Source of the DNA: Opitutaceae bacterium BACL24 MAG-120322-bin51
GTDB taxonomy: Bacteria > Verrucomicrobiota > Verrucomicrobiia > Opitutales > Coraliomargaritaceae
Direction: 5' to 3'
Assembly (NCBI GenBank): GCA_905182435.1
Contig: CAJJBN010000028.1
Location: 1 to 64,000, forward strand
DNA: 64,000 bases
In this document: piece after piece, positions 58,465-64,000 of the stretch
How the letters are laid out: every line of letters starts with the position of its first letter
How positions within the stretch are numbered: position 1 is the first letter of the stretch
Position numbers and translations under genes: made by a program
Notes under the pieces: generated by a model
Database searches by the model: none
What the model saw: only the letters and a program-made list of their open reading frames with translations
What the model was told of the DNA's origin: nothing

Positions 58465-60201
58465 CTAGCTGCCTGCGGAAACTTCGTATTGCTCCATGTC
58501 AGGCGGCACCGCGCCCAAGGCTTCTTGCATAGTCGTCAAGCCGTCCTTGACCTTCAGCATACAGTCTTGGTGCAAAGTCTTCATTCCATTACGCATCGCA
58601 ATTCGTTTGAGCACGACCGCCTCTTCTTCGGAATTAATCGCTTGAACAAGCTCTTCACTGGTCGCCATCAATTCGTGAATACCGACACGGCCTTTATAGC
58701 CATTACCGCCACAACTCGGGCAGCCATCTTCACTCGCGCGCGGAACTTTTCCAGCCCACCCTAAAGCACGCTGCATAATCGCAGCTTCGTTACCAGTCTG
58801 TAGGTGGACTTGCTTACACGATTTACAGACACGTCGCATCAGCCGTTGTGCACACACACACACTAAAGAAGCTGAAATCATAAACGGTTCCACGCCCATC
58901 TCAGTCAGTCGAGAAATAGTCGTCGGAGCATCATTGGTGTGCAAGGTACTGAAGAGCATATGGCCTGTAAGTGCCGCTTCAACAGCGATGCCAGCTGTTT
59001 CCTTATCACGAATTTCGCCGACCAGAATCACATCCGGATCTTGACGAAGGAATGCACGCAGCGCAGTAGCGAAAGTCAGACCGATCTTACGCTGCATTTG
59101 CATCTGCAATAGACCTGGCAAGGTATACTCGATCGGATCCTCCGCGGTGCGAATACAGACATCGACCTTATTAATCTCATTGAGCGCAGAATAGAGCGTC
59201 ATCGACTTACCAGAACCAGTCGGCCCACAGTGCAAGACCATACCATAGGGACGCGTGATCAATTCTCTATAACGGCTGAGATTCTCTTCCGAAAATCCCA
59301 ACGCAGGCAGCGGCAAAGTGCTCTTTTGCTTATCCAAGATACGCATGACCACACCTTCACCATAATTCAGTGGCGCTGTCGCTACACGTAAATCCACGTC
59401 GATGCCCTTTTTGTTAAATTGCTTAAACTGAATACGCCCATCCTGCGGCAATCGCTTTTCAGCAATATCGAGCTCAGCCATTACCTTTAAACGAGCCAGC
59501 AGTGCACCCGACGCCGCAGGCGGCATCGAAAGTTGATGCTTTAAAATACCATCGATACGAACACGCACCCGTGTCTCCATCTCAAAAGGTTCAATATGGA
59601 TATCACTGGCACCTGCAAAATAAGCCTCTTCAATGATCCGATTACCCAGCTTAATAATCGGCGCAGACTCTTCGTCGGAGAAATCATCTTCCGAATCTTC
59701 TTCGCTCGCAAAATCCATACCGAGCGCTTCGACCACATCACCAAAACCCACGGCCTGTCGCTCTTCTTCATCACCGCGCAATGCATCATTAATTGCACCT
59801 TCCAGCCCAAGAAGCACTGAGACAGGCATTCCGGCCATCTCTTTCACCTTGTTAATCGTCTCGAGATCAAATGGATTACTCACGGCGACGATGATGTAAT
59901 CACCGGCAAACCCGAGCGGCAGGACGCTATTTTCACGGCAAAAGTCCTGTTCTAACTTCGAAAACGTCGCCTCATTGACCAGACAATGCTTTACGTTAAT
60001 CGGCGGCATATCGAATGCTTGCGCCTTTGCAAATAGGACCTGAAACGGGGAGATTTTATACTCTTCAAATAACAGCGATTCCAAAGCCAAACCTGAAAAA
60101 TCCTCATCCGTATCGATGATCGTTTGGCATTGCGCATCCGACAGATGCCCCATCTTGAGCAAATTTTTGACGATCGAGGCTTGAATACGGGCAAGTGCCA
60201 T
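58465..60201 (-). CDS. GspE/PilB-type secretion or pilus ATPase
   Basis: A 578-residue hexameric motor ATPase. N-terminal MshEN-type domain ([37 protein letters not shown]), a linker rich in Glu/Asp (about 160-185), then the catalytic core: [36 protein letters not shown], Walker [16 protein letters not shown], Asp box [11 protein letters not shown], Walker [29 protein letters not shown], and zinc Cys in CKSCKQ and CPSCGGNGY. The gene is intact. It is the last gene of an operon with two receiver proteins and a stand-alone MshEN-like protein; no pilin, GspF or secretin gene is in the window. Confidence 0.92.
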   Translation of the reverse strand: MALARIQASIVKNLLKMGHLSDAQCQTIIDTDEDFSGLALESLLFEEYKISPFQVLFAKAQAFDMPPINVKHCLVNEATFSKLEQDFCRENSVLPLGFAGDYIIVAVSNPFDLETINKVKEMAGMPVSVLLGLEGAINDALRGDEEERQAVGFGDVVEALGMDFASEEDSEDDFSDEESAPIIKLGNRIIEEAYFAGASDIHIEPFEMETRVRVRIDGILKHQLSMPPAASGALLARLKVMAELDIAEKRLPQDGRIQFKQFNKKGIDVDLRVATAPLNYGEGVVMRILDKQKSTLPLPALGFSEENLSRYRELITRPYGMVLHCGPTGSGKSMTLYSALNEINKVDVCIRTAEDPIEYTLPGLLQMQMQRKIGLTFATALRAFLRQDPDVILVGEIRDKETAGIAVEAALTGHMLFSTLHTNDAPTTISRLTEMGVEPFMISASLVCVCAQRLMRRVCKSCKQVHLQTGNEAAIMQRALGWAGKVPRASEDGCPSCGGNGYKGRVGIHELMATSEELVQAINSEEEAVVLKRIAMRNGMKTLHQDCMLKVKDGLTTMQEALGAVPPDMEQYEVSAGS

Positions 60202-60257
60202 AAGTGAACAGGGTTGGGGTCAGTCAGTGAGAATTCAGTTTTTACAGAATCGACGTC

Positions 60258-61568
60258 TTAAAGATTCGATAGGTTCGGATTGAGTAAGGGCAGCCGTTTC
60301 AAATCGTCCTCAGTTTCTAGGTTTGAACCGAGCTCAAGTCGACGCACCAAAACCGCCACAGAATCCCCCGAAGCCAACAACTCATCTTTAAGTTGCCCAG
60401 CTTGAGCTTTTTTAACAAATTTAGCCAGACGGATTTCTGGAGCAGGCATCACGCCTTCGGTGAGTTCACCTTTCAAGGCTTCAAGACCGATGGGTGCGTC
60501 TTCACTCGCCTCGACCGCGGCCGAGATGACTTCCTGTATCTGTTGGTAATTCCTCGGCCATTCGTAAGCTAAGACAGCATATGCCGCCTCTTGAGTGAAT
60601 TCTGCCGCTCGTGGCTTGGTGGTACGATCAGCTAGCAAACGAGCAAAACGATGCGCGTATTGAGCGATGTCGATCGGACGCTTACAAAGCGGCGGCAAAA
60701 TGCAACCAAGCGAATCTGCCTGCTGTAAAAACTGCAACTCCGACACTGGGCCTTGCAGCACATAAACAACAAGGGCATTCTTGGCAAAATCGATAGACTG
60801 CAAGACTTTCGCCAAATGAGTTTGCGCTTTTGGCACTTGATCTAGCGACGTCAAGCGAATCGACAGGACCTGACTCTGCTCCTCATCCGCAAGCAGCTCT
60901 TTGAGCTTACTGGCATCTACAGCGGTGAACTCTTCAAAGCCTAGTTCCTGAATCGGCTTATCCTGGTTGCCACGCCACGATGAAATATCCTTTACCGCGA
61001 GGCTTGCATCGCCACCAACAGGCTCAAGAATAAATAGACTCGTGCCGTTCTGACTGATAGCCCACGCAGCTTGCATAAAGCGTGTTGATGTTGCACAGCC
61101 TGCACTAAAGAAACGTGGTTCTTCGGGGTAACCCTGATCCTTGTCTGCCGCTGGAGCGTCATCACTGGTAAGCTCACGATCAAATGCCTCTTTCTCCTCG
61201 CTCGTCATCTGCTCTGCAAACTTCGCCACGTGCGCTAAGAATGCGGTCGTATCCAAAGGCTTCTCCATCACCAAAGTGACACTCATATTAGCCACCTTGA
61301 CCAACTCGGGCGTATTCATCAACCCAGAGACTAAAATAAAGGGCAAATTCGGGTACAGCCCACGAGCTTCCCTAAGAAACTCGGCACCATCCATGACCGG
61401 CATCTTATAATCTGAGATGACCAGATCATAAGGAATCTCCTCCAATTGATCAATTGCCCGTTGCGGGCGTGTTGCCATATCGACCCGGTAGTTATGTTGA
61501 CGCAGAAGATCCTGAAGCATTTCAGCATAGTTCTCTTCATCGTCTAAAACTAATATTCGTCCAGCCAT
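60258..61568 (-). CDS. receiver protein with degenerate NtrC-type AAA+ domain (copy 1)
   Basis: A 436-residue protein. Receiver domain (residues 1-120) is complete, with acidic LDDEEN, acceptor D53 (VISDYKMPVMDG) and Lys in LVMEKPLD. The rest aligns by pattern with sigma-54 activators: ATSTRFMQAAWAISQNGTSL at the start of the AAA+ domain, CILPPLCKRPIDIAQYAHRF (as in LPPLRERxxDI) and AAYAVLAYEWPRNYQQIQEV (as in WPGNxREL). Walker A is gone (EPVGGDASLA instead of GESGTGKE), no GAFTGA loop is visible, and no Fis-type DNA-binding domain follows. It therefore probably acts by protein contact, perhaps on the ATPase encoded next. Confidence 0.75.
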   Translation of the reverse strand: MAGRILVLDDEENYAEMLQDLLRQHNYRVDMATRPQRAIDQLEEIPYDLVISDYKMPVMDGAEFLREARGLYPNLPFILVSGLMNTPELVKVANMSVTLVMEKPLDTTAFLAHVAKFAEQMTSEEKEAFDRELTSDDAPAADKDQGYPEEPRFFSAGCATSTRFMQAAWAISQNGTSLFILEPVGGDASLAVKDISSWRGNQDKPIQELGFEEFTAVDASKLKELLADEEQSQVLSIRLTSLDQVPKAQTHLAKVLQSIDFAKNALVVYVLQGPVSELQFLQQADSLGCILPPLCKRPIDIAQYAHRFARLLADRTTKPRAAEFTQEAAYAVLAYEWPRNYQQIQEVISAAVEASEDAPIGLEALKGELTEGVMPAPEIRLAKFVKKAQAGQLKDELLASGDSVAVLVRRLELGSNLETEDDLKRLPLLNPNLSNL

Positions 61569-61605
61569 AGTATCTACTCTGGTTAAGGTCTGTTGGTCGC
61601 CTAAT

Positions 61606-62916
61606 TTACTTTAATGTTGCCTCGATCACTGTCGTATCGGTGCCAAAGAAAGCGGCGACTTTTGCTTTATCGCCCCCCAAAAGAATCGAAGTAGCTCGCA
61701 CATAATCAACACGTGCACGTGATAGGCGCGCCTCAAAACGAGCCCGCGGTGAAGCTAGCGCAGTGGACTGCAGCGCAGCAGTGACTGCCGAGAGCATCAA
61801 TACCTCCCCGGGATTGGACTCCATGACTTGCCGTACAGTCATGCGTAGTTGCTCGTAATTATTATCCCATGATTGTTTACTAAGAAAATCCCTAGCCGAG
61901 GCTTCAAATCGAGACACCGAGGCCAAGCCCTTCTCTCGAATAATATCGACGACCATCTGCTGCGCCAAGATCGCAATATCTAATACACAATCGCGCAAGG
62001 CGGGCACACAAACTTCTGCCGTGCCCATCAAGATATACAAATCCTCATCAATACGCCCGTCATCAAATAGCGCATCTAAATCGCCATTGGCACAAAATAT
62101 CGTCCTCAACGGTATCTCGATCGACTCAAATACCCCCGCACATTTTGACAAAACAGTGGCGAGACGCTTTTGCGCATCGGTCATAGACTCAACATCCAAC
62201 AGCACACAGGTCACTCGCTCTGCTCCGGACTGCTTAGCCTGCTCAAACATCGAAAGCACTTGCTCTGTATCGAACGATCCTGGGCTCAAATAAATAAAGT
62301 GCTCTTTGTTACTCTCGTAGAAGTTTCGGATGTCTTCACAGATCAGACGGAATTGCGTGCCGGGCTCACCAATCAAAGATAAAGTCGATTTAAAATTACG
62401 TAGGTGATAAAGACGTTCCGCCAAATCAATGGATGCCTGCGACTTGCACGGAAATGAGATAAAAGGAAAACCACGCGCCTCCCCCTCGACTTCTGCCGCA
62501 ATTGCTCCAGCCAAAGCAACGTCGTTCGACTGAGTGTTTTGCTTTAACCGTTTTGCCTCGTCAATGAGCTCAGCAGTCCGATCCAGCAGGGAAAAGATAT
62601 TGAGTGGTTTCAGGAAAACTCCGCCCACGCCGCCACTGATCAGTGAACGAATCGTATCATTTTCCATAAAACCAGAAACCATGATCACAGGCACCTCCGG
62701 CTTCATTTGCTTAATCACTTTCATGAATTCAGCTCCACTCATTTCCGGCATTCGATGATCGGTCACCACCAGATCATAATCGGTATTTTTAAAAACTTCA
62801 ATCGCTTCGATTGGATCTTTGAGCGACGTAACTATGTAGTCCGCCTGCTCAAAAATATCCGTCAATAAGCTATTGAAGTCTACATCGTCATCTAAAATTA
62901 AAACGCTAAAAGCCAT
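61606..62916 (-). CDS. receiver protein with degenerate NtrC-type AAA+ domain (copy 2)
   Basis: Also 436 residues and a divergent paralogue of the downstream neighbour. Receiver: LDDDVD, acceptor D53 (VVTDHRMPEMSGAEF), Lys in FLKPLNIF. The C-terminal part again keeps scattered AAA+ landmarks: STLSLIGEPGTQFRLICEDI in the Walker A position (no Gly-Lys-Thr/Ser), VCVPALRDCVLDIAILAQQM in place of LPPLRERxxDI, and SKQSWDNNYEQLRMTVRQ in place of WPGNxREL. No GAFTGA loop is visible, and the C-terminal 60 residues are not a Fis-like domain by eye. Located between copy 1 (37 bases) and the MshEN-like gene (23 bases). Confidence 0.73.
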   Translation of the reverse strand: MAFSVLILDDDVDFNSLLTDIFEQADYIVTSLKDPIEAIEVFKNTDYDLVVTDHRMPEMSGAEFMKVIKQMKPEVPVIMVSGFMENDTIRSLISGGVGGVFLKPLNIFSLLDRTAELIDEAKRLKQNTQSNDVALAGAIAAEVEGEARGFPFISFPCKSQASIDLAERLYHLRNFKSTLSLIGEPGTQFRLICEDIRNFYESNKEHFIYLSPGSFDTEQVLSMFEQAKQSGAERVTCVLLDVESMTDAQKRLATVLSKCAGVFESIEIPLRTIFCANGDLDALFDDGRIDEDLYILMGTAEVCVPALRDCVLDIAILAQQMVVDIIREKGLASVSRFEASARDFLSKQSWDNNYEQLRMTVRQVMESNPGEVLMLSAVTAALQSTALASPRARFEARLSRARVDYVRATSILLGGDKAKVAAFFGTDTTVIEATLK

Positions 62917-62939
62917 ATCTCTTATTTCTATCTAACACC

Positions 62940-63458
62940 TTACAACTCCTCTTCGGCTGCGGCTTTCTCAGCAGCTAATACATCCTCTAAACGCTCAAGC
63001 CCTCGACTCATCGAAGCCATTGAAGTGCCATACCAAACGACTTTACCATTCAAAAGCTCTTCCCAGTGCTTTACCACGGGCGCACTCAAATAGTAGCAAG
63101 TCGCAACCATGTAAGTCTCCTCGACCTTATCGAAAGGTATAGTCGAAGAGGCCCAACAGAGCGATAGATCTAGCTCGGTTGAAGGCAGCGAACCCAGCTG
63201 AACCTGATTTAAGTCAATGAGGCCGATGCCATGCTCCTCAACAATGTGATCGAGCAAGCGAGCTTCGTCTAACACTTTCAAATCGTATAGCAGGGTCGTT
63301 AATATCGAAGCATTCTTCAACAACTCAGGCGATCGAATTGCCTCCATAAACTTCTCATTTGCGGAATCCAAATCTGCACTGGACAGCAAGCCCTTATTCA
63401 CCAAATACGATCCAAGGAAACGGTTACTGCGAAGAATAAGTGCTTTATGTTGCTGCAT
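62940..63458 (-). CDS. stand-alone MshEN/GspE N-terminal-like protein
   Basis: A 172-residue protein resembling the N-terminal domain of GspE/PilB/MshE ATPases without the motor. It has a helical start (FLGSYLVNKGLLSSADLDSA; SILTTLLYDLKVLDEARLLD) followed by EEHGIGLIDLNQVQLGSLPS. In MshE this kind of domain binds cyclic di-GMP; whether the ligand-binding residues are kept here needs alignment. The ATG at 63458 (MQQHKALILRSNRFLG) was preferred to a TTG five codons upstream. It is the first gene of the operon that ends with the intact GspE/PilB ATPase. Confidence 0.7.
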   Translation of the reverse strand: MQQHKALILRSNRFLGSYLVNKGLLSSADLDSANEKFMEAIRSPELLKNASILTTLLYDLKVLDEARLLDHIVEEHGIGLIDLNQVQLGSLPSTELDLSLCWASSTIPFDKVEETYMVATCYYLSAPVVKHWEELLNGKVVWYGTSMASMSRGLERLEDVLAAEKAAAEEEL

Positions 63459-63650
63459 GAGTCGAATGATCAATCAGTATGCGACAGAATGTAGCAAGAC
63501 GTCAAGAAGTGAGAGCGCTCAATCCAGTTAATCAGTGTGATTCCGTGCCGTGGAGTAAATCGATGCAGGCGCTTGAGATTCGCTGCAGTAAGTGATGCAG
63601 GTCAATTCCATCCAGAAGGTATGACAAGAACCGAGAGACAACGGTAAAAC

Positions 63651-63679
63651 AAAAAAAGCCCGCGACAAATCGCGGGCTT
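63651..63679 (-). terminator. Intrinsic terminator of fabF
   Basis: Read on the minus strand, AGCCCGCGA pairs with TCGCGGGCT and is followed by seven T. It lies 28 bases past the fabF stop and separates it from the MshEN-like operon. Confidence 0.88.
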
Positions 63680-63706
63680 CTTGCTCAATAATAGCGACGG
63701 TCGATA

Positions 63707-64000
63707 CTAGACGAACTTCTTAAATAGAAGCGTCGCATTATGCCCGCCAAATCCAAGGTTATTACAAATCGCGACATTCACTTCTGCTTCACGCATCTCG
63801 TTTGGCACGCAATCGAGATCACAATCGGGATCAGGTTCTTCGTAATTGATCGTCGGTGGAATCTTACCATCACGAATCGCAAGGGCACAAACCGCAGACT
63901 CAATACCACCTGCAGCGCCGAGCAAGTGCCCCGTCATGCCTTTGGTGGAAGTAACAGGAATCTTGTATGCATGATCACCCAGCGCTTTCTTAATCGCGAC
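63707..64000 (-). CDS. fabF: 3-oxoacyl-[acyl-carrier-protein] synthase II, C-terminal part
   Basis: The frame is open to the end of the window, so the gene continues beyond it. The visible 97 residues are the C terminus of Fab[21 protein letters not shown] contains the conserved Lys and the second active-site His ([12 protein letters not shown]), followed by [20 protein letters not shown] and [17 protein letters not shown], the closing motif of the family. It catalyses chain elongation in fatty-acid synthesis. The bulk of the gene, with the catalytic Cys, is outside the window. Confidence 0.95.
   Translation of the reverse strand, partial: VAIKKALGDHAYKIPVTSTKGMTGHLLGAAGGIESAVCALAIRDGKIPPTINYEEPDPDCDLDCVPNEMREAEVNVAICNNLGFGGHNATLLFKKFV

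Overview
The window is a stretch of chromosome from a Gram-negative, free-living bacterium. Envelope genes (waaA, a PagL-like barrel protein, an MlaA-type lipoprotein, murJ), the DXP isoprenoid route, long-form HisG, an AguA/AguB putrescine route, a sialate O-acetylesterase and proteins with W-x-x-x-D-P repeats together suggest the PVC group, most likely Verrucomicrobiota of the Opitutia/Coraliomargarita type. That assignment is inference from gene flavour; there is no rRNA here to confirm it. No complete phage, plasmid, IS element or CRISPR array is present.

Layout. 1-9.7 kb: CvfB-like RNA-binding protein, M50 protease, argH and murJ (minus), then pta, a BioD/DRTGG protein, xseB and dxs. 9.9-16.5 kb: sialate O-acetylesterase, small unknowns, asd, an L,D-transpeptidase, a repeat protein, a sugar-transferase remnant and an orphan RfaH/UpxY-type NusG paralogue. 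16.8-19.7 kb (minus): acylphosphatase, ABC transporter and a TPR membrane protein. 19.9-24.5 kb: an unknown, a sigma-factor-like protein, a PhoD-like protein without its metal ligands, lipB-lipA. 24.9-30.8 kb: MlaA-hydrolase fusion, ACT protein, TetR regulator, metallophosphoesterase, ABA4-like protein, purC. 30.9-31.7 kb: tRNA-Glu followed by a four-unit tandem array built from its own 3' end. 31.7-44.9 kb: M23 peptidase, lipoprotein, isochorismatase-like hydrolase, aroC, rsmJ, MscS channel, tlyA, aguA, aguB, hisG. 45-49.8 kb: bcp, response regulators, a GspE/PilB ATPase, a decayed sodium symporter and a Cys-Cys repeat secreted protein. 50-58.4 kb: dus, tyrosine phosphatase, efp, pyrC, rdgB, ribD, MBL hydrolase, tRNA-Ser, PagL-like protein, waaA. 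58.5-63.5 kb (minus): an MshEN-like protein, two tandem 436-residue degenerate NtrC-type regulators and a second GspE/PilB ATPase. The window ends inside fabF.

Two general signals stand out. First, seven conserved genes (dxs, hisG, gspE-like, a CheY-like gene, the tyrosine phosphatase, ribD and an MBL hydrolase) are each broken by one extra base, twice in gspE, always explainable as a short homopolymer lengthened by one. This looks like an assembly or sequencing artefact, so these genes are annotated at full length with the frameshift noted. Second, several proteins keep a fold but lose its catalytic residues (PhoD-like, NtrC-like pair, sigma-like, CobW-like). The four-gene cluster at 58.5-63.5 kb is the best candidate for an undescribed system: a motor ATPase, a stand-alone MshEN-like protein and two receiver proteins whose AAA+ parts lack a Walker A motif.

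Intergenic DNA carries several families of palindromic repeats (1845, 12.5, 22.8, 31, 34.1, 52.2 and 54.1 kb) that resemble REP or MITE-like elements.
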